Below are positions 53,055 to 62,519 of a DNA stretch of 64,000 nt, piece by piece. Made by a program: the position numbers and the translations under genes. Source of the stretch: UBA1275 sp002323515 (GTDB taxonomy: Bacteria > Bacteroidota > Rhodothermia > Balneolales > Balneolaceae). The notes beneath the pieces are model-generated. The model was given only the letters and a program-made list of their open reading frames with translations, was not told the DNA's origin and did no database searches. The stretch spans positions 25,605 to 89,604 of the forward strand of contig CAXGAH010000007.1 in assembly GCA_964007875.1 (NCBI GenBank). The letters run 5' to 3'. Positions within the stretch are counted from its first letter, which is position 1, and each line of letters begins with the position of its first letter.

Positions 53055-55718
53055 ATGAGCCCTAAAAAGCAAACGCCTTTGATGAGGCAATACAATAAGA
53101 TTAAAAAGGAACATCCCCAAAGCATTTTGTTGTTTCGGGTTGGGGATTTTTATGAGACTTTTGGATCGGACGCAGAGCTGGTCAGCAGAGAACTTGGTAT
53201 TACCTTGACAAAGCGAAATAATGGTGGAGATCAGACTCCTTTAGCTGGGTTTCCTTTTCATGCACTCGATTCTTACTTACCCAAATTGGTGAACAAAAGA
53301 TACAAAGTTGCTATTTGTGAGCAAACTGAAGACCCCGAAAGTGCTAAGAAAGCAGGACGTAAAATTGTAGAACGAGAGGTGACTGAAATTACTACACCAG
53401 GGCTGAGTTTATCAGAAAAGGTGTTGAATCATAATCGCAACAACTACATTTTTTCAATTTATAAAGAGGGAACAAAATTAGGCTGCGCTTTTGCCGATAT
53501 ATCCACCGGAGAATTTGGGGCTTTGGAGTGTGAGGATCAAGGAATAGACGCTATCTTATCGATGTTTGAACCTTCTGAGCTCGTGATTGCAGCTTCTCAA
53601 AAGAAATGGGCAAATGAACGATTTTCTTTTCTGAATATCAGTTTAGCTGATTCCTGGATGTATGAGGGAGAGTATGCAAGAGATCAACTTTTGTCCCATT
53701 TCAACACTCATTCCCTTAAAGGTTTTGGGGTTGAGTCCATGGACCTAGCCCAACGAGCAGCAGGCGTGCTCTTGCAATACATAAAAGATAACCAGAAGCG
53801 GGTTATGGGGCATATCCGAAGGATGTATCGCTATGAGCAAAGTGATTACATGAGTTTGGATTCCTCTACCAAGAGAAATCTCGAGCTTAGTTCATCTATG
53901 CATGAAGGAAAATTGGAAGGCTCGCTAATTTCTGTTTTAGATCAAACTATAACCCCCATGGGTGGGCGATTGCTTAGGCGTTGGTTAACCCACCCACTTA
54001 AACAGTTAGATTCGATTCAACTGCGACTTAAATGTGTAGAAATACTTTTTGAGCAGCGCACTGTGCGTAATGATATTCGGGAATCGCTAAAAAAAATAGG
54101 TGATCTGGAAAGGCTAATTTCCAGAATTTGTGTAGGACGGTGTAGTGCTAGAGATATTCGGCAATTGGGTTATTCTCTTCAGGTGATCCCAGAATTACTG
54201 GCGCACACTGCAGAATTAGAATCCGATACAATAGGTCAAGAGCTCCAAAGTTTACCTGATAGCTCGAAGTGGGTAGGTTATATAGAAAAACATATTGCCG
54301 ATGAACCACCTGCAACGATTCGAGATGGGGGAATCATTAGAATGGGTTGGAATCCCGAGCTAGATGAGCTTAGAGATATTGCGCAAAATGGCAAAAAATA
54401 CATAGCTAAGATAAAAGATACCCTCACTCAAGAGGTAGGCATTCCCACATTAAAAATTGGATACAATAAGGTGTTTGGGTATTACATCGAAGTGACTAAC
54501 GCCCATAAAGACAAGGTACCGGATCATTTTATCCGCAAACAAACCTTAGTGAATGCAGAACGATATATAACCCCTGAGCTAAAAGAAATAGAGGAAAAGA
54601 TTCTATCTGCTGAGGATAAAAGTAAGGCTTTAGAAGCCGATTTATTTGAACAAGTACGAAAGTATATAGCGCAATTTGCGGATGGTATTCAGCGTATCGC
54701 AACCGTCATATCAACCCTTGATGTGTACCAGTCATTGGCACAGATTGCTTTCACTAATGGATATGTAAAACCAGAATTAGATCAAGGTAGTACACTCGAA
54801 ATTATAAAAGGGCGGCATCCTGTGGTGGAACGAAGCCTGCCGGTGGGTGAACCTTTTATTCCGAACGATATCCGTTTGGATCAACAAGATGAACAAATTA
54901 TGATCATCACTGGGCCTAATATGGCAGGTAAAAGTATCATTCTTCGGCAAACGGGGCTTATTGTTTTGTTAGCTCAAATTGGGAGTTATGTGCCAGCTGA
55001 ACGGGCTCGAATTGGTTTGGTTGATAAGATTTTTACTAGGGTCGGCGCCTCGGATAATTTAGCTGCCGGGGAAAGTACGTTCCTGGTTGAAATGAACGAG
55101 GCCGCCAACATACTAAATAATGCTACCGAGCATTCCCTCATATTGCTCGATGAAGTGGGAAGAGGAACTAGTACCTTTGATGGGTTAAGTATTGCATGGG
55201 CCTTGGCCGAGTACCTTCACAATCATGTACCTTTGGCAGCAAAGACCTTATTTGCTACTCACTACCATGAATTAAATGCCCTTGAATCGATGTATGAGCG
55301 TATTATCAATTATAATGTTCAGGTGCGCGAGCACGAGGGAAAAGTAGTATTTTTGCGAAAGCTAGTTCGTGGGGGGGTTGATCATAGTTACGGAATTCAA
55401 GTAGCCAACATGGCTGGGCTTCCCAAGGAATTAATACAGAGAGCTCAGGTCATTTTGGAGGAACTGGAAGGACAACGCTTGGAGATTCAAGACTGCTCAG
55501 AAAATATTACCCAAACTAAGGTAAGGAAAGACGCTGGAAAACACCTATCTAACAAGGTTAAGCCTTTGGCAGAAACCGATCAAATGAGCTTGTTTGCTGT
55601 TGCAACGGACCCAGTTCTTGAAGAACTACGGAACAAAATAGAGGCAATAGACCCAAATAAACTCAGTCCAATGCAGGCTTTATTGCTCATTGATGAGTGG
55701 AAAAAACTGTTAGATTAA
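53055..55718 (+). CDS. mutS: DNA mismatch repair protein MutS
   Basis: Mismatch-sensing ATPase, 887 residues. The N-terminal mismatch-binding motif is intact (GDFYETFGSDAE, Phe-x-Glu at ~36-38). The connector and lever domains follow, with TLKIGYNKVFGYYIEVT. The ATPase has Walker A TGPNMAGKS (~616-624), SFLVEM-type AGESTFLVEMNEAANIL, Walker B LILLDEVGRGTSTFDG, and the C-terminal VHYHE-like FATHYHELNAL. Length and domain order are those of MutS I. It is followed after 45 bases by a GntR regulator and a helicase. Confidence 0.98.
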   Translation: MSPKKQTPLMRQYNKIKKEHPQSILLFRVGDFYETFGSDAELVSRELGITLTKRNNGGDQTPLAGFPFHALDSYLPKLVNKRYKVAICEQTEDPESAKKAGRKIVEREVTEITTPGLSLSEKVLNHNRNNYIFSIYKEGTKLGCAFADISTGEFGALECEDQGIDAILSMFEPSELVIAASQKKWANERFSFLNISLADSWMYEGEYARDQLLSHFNTHSLKGFGVESMDLAQRAAGVLLQYIKDNQKRVMGHIRRMYRYEQSDYMSLDSSTKRNLELSSSMHEGKLEGSLISVLDQTITPMGGRLLRRWLTHPLKQLDSIQLRLKCVEILFEQRTVRNDIRESLKKIGDLERLISRICVGRCSARDIRQLGYSLQVIPELLAHTAELESDTIGQELQSLPDSSKWVGYIEKHIADEPPATIRDGGIIRMGWNPELDELRDIAQNGKKYIAKIKDTLTQEVGIPTLKIGYNKVFGYYIEVTNAHKDKVPDHFIRKQTLVNAERYITPELKEIEEKILSAEDKSKALEADLFEQVRKYIAQFADGIQRIATVISTLDVYQSLAQIAFTNGYVKPELDQGSTLEIIKGRHPVVERSLPVGEPFIPNDIRLDQQDEQIMIITGPNMAGKSIILRQTGLIVLLAQIGSYVPAERARIGLVDKIFTRVGASDNLAAGESTFLVEMNEAANILNNATEHSLILLDEVGRGTSTFDGLSIAWALAEYLHNHVPLAAKTLFATHYHELNALESMYERIINYNVQVREHEGKVVFLRKLVRGGVDHSYGIQVANMAGLPKELIQRAQVILEELEGQRLEIQDCSENITQTKVRKDAGKHLSNKVKPLAETDQMSLFAVATDPVLEELRNKIEAIDPNKLSPMQALLLIDEWKKLLD

Positions 55719-55763
55719 TAAACTCTGCCAGCAACGTATGGGGTACTGCACGGAGTTAAAACC

Positions 55764-56657
55764 ATGAAAAACTCAGCTAAATACATTGCCGATCGTATTA
55801 GGTTAATGATTGCCACCAAGCAATTTCAAGTTGGGGAGGCTTTGCCATCTACTCGAGAATTGGGTCGGCAACTGGAAGCTAGTTTTCATACAGTTCGCAA
55901 AGCCTATCACTCCTTGGCTGAGGAAGGAATGCTGAAAAGTGAGAAAGGAAAAGGCTTTTTGGTGATGCGCCAGAGAACACTGTTGGATAAGGAACAGCGG
56001 TTGGAAGTAGGGGGTGCTAAAGTACAATCACTGGTTGAAGAGTTGGTGGGTTATGGCTTGGATGATGCTGAGATTGAGTTGTTGTTTCAAGAGCAATTGG
56101 ACTATATGGATTGGCCCGATCGAATACAAAGCTGTGCTTGTGTGGGGGAAAACGCAGAAATGGCATCGATGCTATCCACCGCAATTCGTACTCAAGTTGG
56201 GGTGAAAAGTGAACAGCTTCTAGTTGGTGAGTATGAAAAAGCAGCTACCTATGACGCGATTTTTATTCCTATACGGTTTATTAGCCAGTTTCGTCCTTTG
56301 CAGGAACATACGTTGGTTATACCGATTATTTACCATTACGACCCGGACTTAATCTTATCCGTAACCGAACGTGCAAGTCTACAAACTATCGGACTTGTGA
56401 CCGCGCAGGAGGATAGCATCCCAAAAATCATCAATGAACTTAAACCTACCTTAGCCTTTGATGGCTCATTTGTTGCGGGAAGCATATACGGAAAATCACT
56501 GCCTCTATTTGTGAGGGATACCGATTTAATTTTATATACCCCTGAGAGTGCTCGTTTGGTAGAGCAAAAAATTCCCGAAAAAAATCGTCTTAAATTGGCT
56601 TACAGATTAATTAATCGAAGTGCTGAGATGATTCGTACCGAACTTTGGGAGCAATAA
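55764..56657 (+). CDS. GntR-family transcriptional regulator with unclassified C-terminal domain
   Basis: 297 residues. The N-terminal ~70 form a GntR winged helix (IADRIRLMIATKQFQVGEALPSTRELGRQLEASFHTVRKAYHSLAEEGMLKSEKGKGFLV, landmarks). The C-terminal ~200 residues are alpha/beta (VIPIIYHYDPDLILSV, TIGLVTAQEDSIPKIINEL, DTDLILYTPES), possibly a periplasmic-binding-like or response-type fold, not the usual FadR, UTRA or aminotransferase domain. It overlaps the start region of the helicase gene, suggesting the pair are co-regulated. Effector unknown. Confidence 0.8.
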   Translation: MKNSAKYIADRIRLMIATKQFQVGEALPSTRELGRQLEASFHTVRKAYHSLAEEGMLKSEKGKGFLVMRQRTLLDKEQRLEVGGAKVQSLVEELVGYGLDDAEIELLFQEQLDYMDWPDRIQSCACVGENAEMASMLSTAIRTQVGVKSEQLLVGEYEKAATYDAIFIPIRFISQFRPLQEHTLVIPIIYHYDPDLILSVTERASLQTIGLVTAQEDSIPKIINELKPTLAFDGSFVAGSIYGKSLPLFVRDTDLILYTPESARLVEQKIPEKNRLKLAYRLINRSAEMIRTELWEQ

Positions 56658-56662
56658 AACGT

Positions 56663-58684
56663 ATGCCCAAAGCAAATAAAGACCTGAGTAAGGTAATCCA
56701 GCAAGCCTTGGAAGCGATCGATAGTGAGCTAGAAGCAGTTCGATCACTGCCTTCTAGAGAGTGGCTCTACAACGGACAAAAAAAAATGGATCGGGGGCAG
56801 TATGTGTACGGTTTTGAGACCAATCAACTAGGTTTGCGTTTCGCCGATCAGGTTAAAGCGCGCTTTCAACATCAAAACAAGGGTAGTTCTAAAGAGCAAG
56901 ATAAAGAAGGATGGAAAGCGGTTGAAATTTTAGAGTTTAAAGATGGTGTTATTTGGATAGAATTTGATAAGGATTTCGGTGTAGAAATCGATCGGGTAGA
57001 AGTTGAATGGGAGAATGATTTTGTTTGGATAAAGCTTCGAGAGCAATTGGAGATACTACAAGAGCAAATAGAAGGCAGTAAGAAGCAGGAACAAAACCTT
57101 GCTTTATTAGAACAAATGTTAGATCTGGATAAGGGGCCACCTCACGATGAACAAGCTATTCAAACAGCTGATTTAGGACGCTTTAATCCATCACAGAGAC
57201 AGGCCATAAAATTGGCTATGCGTGAGCCTATACTATATATTTGGGGGCCTCCCGGAACTGGGAAAACGGCAAGTATAGGTAGAATGGTGGCGGAATATCT
57301 TAGGCAGGGTAAAAAAGTACTCATGGTATCAAATACTAATAGGGCCGTAGATGTGAGCTTCTTAAGTGTGCTACAGTCTATCAAGGAAATTGGCTTACAC
57401 CAACACACCACGTCCGTTTCACGATTCGGAGATCCTTGGTTGGATGACGAGCGATTAGAGGAACATTCTTTTGAAGCGCAAATGGAAAAAGAGTTGGAAG
57501 AGCGTAAACTTAGAGCTGGACAATGGGACTCACTGCTGAATCGATATGAACAGTCTCAGGAAGCTGTTAATCGTTTGATGGATAACGATCAGCCAATACC
57601 CAATACATTAGAGCTAGAATGCCAAGAATTAGCTAAGCGGGTCTATAATCTTGGGGGGGTGGTTTTTTTGGAGCAGGAAGTGGAGCGACTCTCAACAATT
57701 AATGAACGTCATGAATTAAAAAAAAGAAACTTGGTGGCAACTACCTTGGCTAAAGTATGCACCTCGGAGTTATTATTCGGGCTAAAATTTGATGCGGTAG
57801 TCGTGGATGAGGCATCCATGGCAAATATGGCATTTTTGCTCGTAATGGCGTCTAAAGCAAAATCCCATGTGGTAATTACTGGAGACCCGATGCAATTACC
57901 ACCCATCGCGATAACTGAAGATGTAGAAGCTCGTATCTTTCTCGAGCAAGACATATTCACCTGGGTAGCAGACGCTAAAGACAGCTCTCAACTTTTTGAT
58001 TGGCATGATCAGTATCCGAACAATACCGCTTTTTTTGATACACAGTATCGTCTTCAATCAGATTTGGCGGGTGTCATCTCAAAGGTATTTTACGAGGGTA
58101 GGCTTAAAAGTGAAGAGCTTGACCTACAGCCAGTGAAATCAGGTGAATCGGATGCATGGTTCCAAGCATCTGTAGCGCTAGTAAACACGGGTAAATATAA
58201 TCCCAAGCTCATACAAGATAAAAGTGAGCCTGGGTTTAGGCCAGCCAATGAGATTCATCAACGCGTTATGATGGAGTCAGTGGAACGGTTACTGAAAAAA
58301 TATAATGCCTCCCAAATTGGCTTAATCGTACCGTTCCGGCATTCCGTTTATCAGTACCGCACGGCGCTTAGGGAAAGTATTTTACCTGGGGCACTTGGTA
58401 TAGAGGTGGGGACTATTCATACCTTTCAGGGTAGAGAAAAAGAGGCCATAATTCTAGATACCATAATGACTGCAGAAATTCAATATGGGAGAAGGCGTAA
58501 TTATAGCGTGCGACCATTTGACGAAACAAAGAATGGGATGGCAGTTCCTCGTCTATTAAACGTGGCATGTACACGGAGTAAGAAGCTTTTAGTTGTCATT
58601 GCTGATATGAATCATATGAAAAAAGTTTACAGAGGTAAATTTATGGCCCGATTTTTAGATGCCCTTGCTGAAATTTCTTTGTAA
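56663..58684 (+). CDS. UPF1/IGHMBP2-like superfamily 1 helicase
   Basis: 673 residues from the ATG at 56663 (an upstream TTG at 56645 would overlap the GntR gene). The N-terminal ~150 residues are charged and beta/coiled. Helicase motifs in order are Q-like RFNPSQRQAIKLA, Walker A GPPGTGKTASIG (~196-205), Walker B VVVDEASMANM (DEAS), motif III TGDPMQLPPIAI, motif IV DTQYRLQSDL, motif V GTIHTFQGREKEAIILDT, motif VI LNVACTRSKKLLVVI. The DEAS box and order point to SF1B UPF1-like enzymes that unwind RNA or DNA 5'-3'. Substrate unknown. Adjacent to mutS and a GntR regulator. Confidence 0.92.
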   Translation: MPKANKDLSKVIQQALEAIDSELEAVRSLPSREWLYNGQKKMDRGQYVYGFETNQLGLRFADQVKARFQHQNKGSSKEQDKEGWKAVEILEFKDGVIWIEFDKDFGVEIDRVEVEWENDFVWIKLREQLEILQEQIEGSKKQEQNLALLEQMLDLDKGPPHDEQAIQTADLGRFNPSQRQAIKLAMREPILYIWGPPGTGKTASIGRMVAEYLRQGKKVLMVSNTNRAVDVSFLSVLQSIKEIGLHQHTTSVSRFGDPWLDDERLEEHSFEAQMEKELEERKLRAGQWDSLLNRYEQSQEAVNRLMDNDQPIPNTLELECQELAKRVYNLGGVVFLEQEVERLSTINERHELKKRNLVATTLAKVCTSELLFGLKFDAVVVDEASMANMAFLLVMASKAKSHVVITGDPMQLPPIAITEDVEARIFLEQDIFTWVADAKDSSQLFDWHDQYPNNTAFFDTQYRLQSDLAGVISKVFYEGRLKSEELDLQPVKSGESDAWFQASVALVNTGKYNPKLIQDKSEPGFRPANEIHQRVMMESVERLLKKYNASQIGLIVPFRHSVYQYRTALRESILPGALGIEVGTIHTFQGREKEAIILDTIMTAEIQYGRRRNYSVRPFDETKNGMAVPRLLNVACTRSKKLLVVIADMNHMKKVYRGKFMARFLDALAEISL

Positions 58685-58744
58685 AAATTATTTGCTCAAG
58701 AGGTATGGATGGTATTATATTTAATCTCGTCTTGTTAGTAAATT

Positions 58745-58817
58745 GCGAGAATAGCTCAGTTGGTAGAGCACAACCTTGCCAAGGTTGGGGTCGCGAGTTC
58801 GAGTCTCGTTTCTCGCT
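58745..58817 (+). tRNA. tRNA-Gly (GCC)
   Basis: A 73-base cloverleaf. Acceptor arm GCGAGAA (58745-58751) pairs with TTCTCGC (58810-58816), discriminator T. D arm AGCTCAGTTGGTAGAGC. Anticodon loop within CAACCTTGCCAAGGTTG gives anticodon GCC. T loop GTTCGAG is standard. CCA is not encoded. Confidence 0.97.
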
Positions 58818-58822
58818 CTATT

Positions 58823-58857
58823 AAAGGCAATCAGAATGACTCTGGTTGCCTTTTTTT
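58823..58857 (+). terminator. Terminator of the tRNA-Gly transcript
   Basis: AGGCAA-t-CAGA pairs with TCTG-g-TTGCCT, followed by seven T. It includes one arm of a longer inverted repeat (58829-58843). Confidence 0.85.
58829..58843 (+). repeat. Left copy of a 15-bp inverted repeat
   Basis: AATCAGAATGACTCT, lying inside the tRNA terminator. Its exact reverse complement is at 59358-59372. Confidence 0.8.
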
Positions 58858-59397
58858 GTTTAAAATCCAATCTGATATAGATGATATTTTTACGGTATTA
58901 TTATTGCTCTTGATATTTTGCAGTTCTCTTATTTGTAATGATGGTGCTCAAAGCAGGTCAGACAACTTAGTTAGGTTGCAAAAAGATGTGTTAAGGTATA
59001 CCTGAGATTATGCATATTCAATTTCTAATCCACCAATTGAAAGGGTTGTGATCAAATGCTTTAACCTATGATAAAAAATCATAAAAGCCACCTTTTTTGG
59101 AAATTATTCATGAATGCTCAAGATATCCAAGATGGAATGAAGAAATTAGGATTTTCATCATCAGAGTATGGATTTTAAAATAGTATCAAACTAGACGAGG
59201 ACTCATTCTTTATCAATACTATCGTGATCATTAAGTACAAAATATTTGATTTGTATTTATAATATAAATTTATGAAAATAGTTTTATGACCAAAGTTTTA
59301 ACTCACTAAAGTTAGGTTCTTGTGTTTGCCCCCTATTCTTTACAAGTATTCGTAATTAGAGTCATTCTGATTATTTTAATTATAGAGACTTTCAATC
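58858..59397. other. AT-rich geneless stretch between tRNA-Gly and the cyclase gene
   Basis: About 540 bases without a supportable gene. The largest suggestive piece is a 36-codon frame at 59068-59178 that I would not call. The stretch is markedly AT-rich, and the right copy of the 15-bp inverted repeat is near its end. It probably holds the promoter of the cyclase gene; I see no clear recombinase remnant. Confidence 0.6.
59358..59372 (-). repeat. Right copy of a 15-bp inverted repeat
   Basis: AGAGTCATTCTGATT, the exact reverse complement of 58829-58843, 514 bases away. It is 26 bases before the GTG start of the cyclase gene. Confidence 0.8.
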
Positions 59398-60672
59398 GTG
59401 AATGAATCAGTTAATAATTTTTCACAGAGATTTAATGATTCAGATATTGAAAATGAATATCTGAATCAAAGGTGGCCAAAAATATGGCCATACCTTAAAA
59501 TATTTTTATTTTCGACTCTACTGATAAAGGCATTCGTAATGTATGATGATATAAATACGTTTGGTCCAAATATCATATACATACTATATCATTCTATAGA
59601 TTTGCTCGGTTTTTTTGTATTTGTTTTTTATTTATCGGACGAGAAAAGAAAAAAGTTTCATCAATTATATATGGGTCTAATTTGGGTTGGGTTTATTAAC
59701 ATAGGTACATGGATTTATTATTTTTCACCATTTGACTTTGCGCCTGGTGAGGGTATAATCATATCGTGTATCATTATACCTTTGACTATATATCCATTTT
59801 ATTTTTTAAATGGCATATTAGCTGCTCTTTTAACATCAATTCCTATGATGATTATGTTAATTGATAAAGGCATTATGACTCTAGACCAAATTCCATTTCT
59901 ATTCATTTTCCCTTTGATTTTTACAGTATTTGCAAAGGCAAATATTGAAAATAGGCTAAGAAAAGACTTTATAAAAAGTATAAAGCTGGAATCAAACAAA
60001 AAATTGATGCATCAAACCCTAAAAAGATATTTTGGAGAAAATCTTACCGAAAAAATACTTGATAATAAGGGTAGTTTGAAAGGTGATAATGATTGGGTAA
60101 CAGTATCATTTACAGATATATCGTCTTATTCAACTATAATTGAACATATGTCTCCAGAATTAGCCGTTAAATTTTTAAATGAATACTTCACTGCGATGCA
60201 TGAAGTTATAGAACGTTATAACGGACAAATTATTAATTATATAGGAGACTGTTTAATGGTGGTATATGGGGCGCCAAAAAAAGTCGATGACCATGAAAAT
60301 TTAGCGATTCAATGTTCTATAGGGATGAGAACCAAGTTGAATGAGTTAAATGAAATTTGGAGCCAAAAAGCGTATTCAAAGTATTGGAAAAATCATGGTA
60401 TAGATAAAATTACAGCTCGCACGGGCGTGCATACGGGTAATGTAATTGTAGGAAATATTGGAAGCGATCGGATGCTTCAGTATAGTATAATTGGAGATAC
60501 AGTGAATGTAGCTTCTAGACTTGAGCAAGTTAATAAAGAGTTTTCCACAAATATAGCTTTTAGCGAACAGGTCTACTTTGCACTTTCTGACGACTTACAT
60601 AGTAAGTCTGTCTATTTAGGAGAGATCAAACTTAAAGGTAGAGATACTGCTACAAAAATTTATTCTATTTAA
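59398..60672 (+). CDS. Membrane-bound class III adenylate/guanylate cyclase
   Basis: 424 residues from a GTG start. A polar head is followed by about five or six membrane helices (roughly 30-190, a MASE-like sensor region) and a short linker. The cyclase homology domain runs from ~225 to 424. Metal-binding aspartates are in SFTDISSYS and IGDCLMVVYG. The IGDTVNVASRLE segment supplies the Asn and Arg of the active site. The residue before YIGD, often Lys for purine recognition, is Asn here (INYIGD), a variant common in bacterial cyclases. AT-rich, in island-like surroundings. The signal sensed and nucleotide preference are unknown. Its stop interlocks with that of the GH2 gene (TTAA). Confidence 0.88.
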   Translation: MNESVNNFSQRFNDSDIENEYLNQRWPKIWPYLKIFLFSTLLIKAFVMYDDINTFGPNIIYILYHSIDLLGFFVFVFYLSDEKRKKFHQLYMGLIWVGFINIGTWIYYFSPFDFAPGEGIIISCIIIPLTIYPFYFLNGILAALLTSIPMMIMLIDKGIMTLDQIPFLFIFPLIFTVFAKANIENRLRKDFIKSIKLESNKKLMHQTLKRYFGENLTEKILDNKGSLKGDNDWVTVSFTDISSYSTIIEHMSPELAVKFLNEYFTAMHEVIERYNGQIINYIGDCLMVVYGAPKKVDDHENLAIQCSIGMRTKLNELNEIWSQKAYSKYWKNHGIDKITARTGVHTGNVIVGNIGSDRMLQYSIIGDTVNVASRLEQVNKEFSTNIAFSEQVYFALSDDLHSKSVYLGEIKLKGRDTATKIYSI

Positions 60673-62486
60673 TTTTCTATAGTCTTATAGTATTCCATAA
60701 GAGTGAAAAAAGCTTTTTTACGAACACCCTGTTCAGAAATTAGTCCTTTTCTATTGAAATCTGCTTGAATTTTACGTAGATGCCTTCTAGGAGATCTAAA
60801 ATCCATTAAAATCCAGGGTGAAGTACCAGCTAAAAATTCAATATTTTTTAACATTTCAATATTGTTTATATATACAGCATCTTGATATTCTTCTGTCCAT
60901 CTATCAATTTCATTTCCATGATTACCTTGTAAAGCTCCTGCTCCAAATTCACTCATTATCACCGGTTTATTGTATTCAGATTCCCACTCTATTTTACTAC
61001 AGGATTTAGGAGTTCCACCATACCAACCGCAGTAACTATTAATACCTATGACGTCTACATACTCTCCAAATAAATCCTCGATATAATTTACACCTTCCCT
61101 TCTTGTTTGAGTATCAAGAGCTGCCGTTATTAATCGAGAATTATCCATTTCTCGAGCTTTTAATGCCAAGTTCTTCAAAAAATTTAATCTAGCTTCGCCT
61201 TCAGGGGTCTCATTTGCAACTGACCAAAGAATAACAGCAGCCCGATTTTTATCTCTTGCTATCATTTCTTTCAGTTGTTGTTCTGCATTTATATATGTGT
61301 TTGCATTCTCAAATAATACGGTCCAATAAACAGGTATTTCTGACCAAACAAGTAAGCCCATTTTTTCAGCTTCTCTGACCATGTATTCATTATGAGGATA
61401 ATGTGCTAAACGAACAAAATTACTTCCAAGGTCTATTACCCATTGAAGTAAAATTTGAGCTTCTTCTTTAGATGTAACGCGTCCTGTCTTAAATGGAGCC
61501 TCTTCATGTATACTAATCCCTTTGAGAAAAATTTCTTCTCCATTTAATAAAATTTTTGTTCCTTTAGCCTCTATAGTTCTGAAACCAATTTGATCATTTA
61601 TTGAATTATTATCTGAAGAAAGAATCAATTCATAGAGTTTTGGATTTTTTGTAGACCAATAAATCGGGTTAGCTTTTATTTCAAATTCAACAATTCCTCC
61701 ATGATCAGCCTGATATATTTCGTCAATTTTTAGCTCGGGAATTTTTATTGAGACTTCATCTTTAAGTTTAGAATTTTTTAATTTAATCCAACCAGTAATT
61801 TTCTGAGGGTCATTATTGTCTAATTGTATTTTATAGTCATATATGTGTGTTTTTGGCACGTTAATTATTGATACAGATCTGGTAATCCCACCGTAGTTCC
61901 ACCAATCGGTATTAACAGTTGGAACAGCTTCTCTTAATCTTTTATTGTCTACTTTTACTACAATTAAATTGTCTTTTTCTTTGAGTTTTCCAGTTACATC
62001 AAAATAAAAAGGAGTATATCCACCTATATGTTCTCCAATCTTTTCTCCATTTAAATAAACGACGGAGTGGTAATTTACAGCTCCAAAATAGAGGTATGTG
62101 GTTTCCCCATTGACTAAGTCATAGTTGAAATTTCTTTTGTACCATATTGTACCTTCATAGTAATAAAGTTTTTCCATTTGAGTATTCCAATCTCCAGGAA
62201 CCATAATTTGATAATCTGAATCAAAATTATATTCAATCAAATCAGAAGGATGCTCCATCTGACGATCAATAAAATATCCATCTTCTTTTGGTTGATATCT
62301 ATGGTTATAGTATCCATTTTCTAGTGGATCAATTATAATACTCCAAAGTCCATCTAATTTTTGATAATCTCTATTCTGAATATTTTGTAAAAAGAATTCT
62401 TCACTGGTTTGATGACCGTATAAAGGTGATGATATAACTGCAATCACAAAGATTGTATGTAGGCATATATTTTTCACTAGGTGCAA
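60669..62486 (-). CDS. Exported GH2 glycosidase (beta-glucuronidase/beta-galactosidase-like)
   Basis: 605 residues. Signal peptide 1-24 (IFVIAVISSPLYG core). Jelly-roll domain (DGLWSIIIDP, PGDWNTQ, YLYFGAVNYHSVVYLNGEKIGEHIGGYTPF), immunoglobulin-like domain, then the TIM barrel: FRTIEAKGTKILLNGEEIFLKGISIHEEAP, LAHYPHNEYMV, acid/base Glu in LWSVANETPEG (~420) and nucleophile Glu in VIMSEFGAGALQG (~520). The overall size and the NE motif position fit beta-glucuronidase-type GH2 enzymes. It belongs with the ThuA and CBM6 genes upstream on the same strand as a polysaccharide-use unit. Confidence 0.93.
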   Translation of the reverse strand: MHLVKNICLHTIFVIAVISSPLYGHQTSEEFFLQNIQNRDYQKLDGLWSIIIDPLENGYYNHRYQPKEDGYFIDRQMEHPSDLIEYNFDSDYQIMVPGDWNTQMEKLYYYEGTIWYKRNFNYDLVNGETTYLYFGAVNYHSVVYLNGEKIGEHIGGYTPFYFDVTGKLKEKDNLIVVKVDNKRLREAVPTVNTDWWNYGGITRSVSIINVPKTHIYDYKIQLDNNDPQKITGWIKLKNSKLKDEVSIKIPELKIDEIYQADHGGIVEFEIKANPIYWSTKNPKLYELILSSDNNSINDQIGFRTIEAKGTKILLNGEEIFLKGISIHEEAPFKTGRVTSKEEAQILLQWVIDLGSNFVRLAHYPHNEYMVREAEKMGLLVWSEIPVYWTVLFENANTYINAEQQLKEMIARDKNRAAVILWSVANETPEGEARLNFLKNLALKAREMDNSRLITAALDTQTRREGVNYIEDLFGEYVDVIGINSYCGWYGGTPKSCSKIEWESEYNKPVIMSEFGAGALQGNHGNEIDRWTEEYQDAVYINNIEMLKNIEFLAGTSPWILMDFRSPRRHLRKIQADFNRKGLISEQGVRKKAFFTLMEYYKTIEN

Positions 62487-62519
62487 TTACTTTATTAGTG
62501 GAATCGAAATATTACTAAA

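Noticed and set aside
59068..59178. 36-codon ORF (starts MIKNHKSHLFWK) in the geneless stretch
   Set aside because: Too short, no ribosome site or recognisable family; chance frame in AT-rich DNA.
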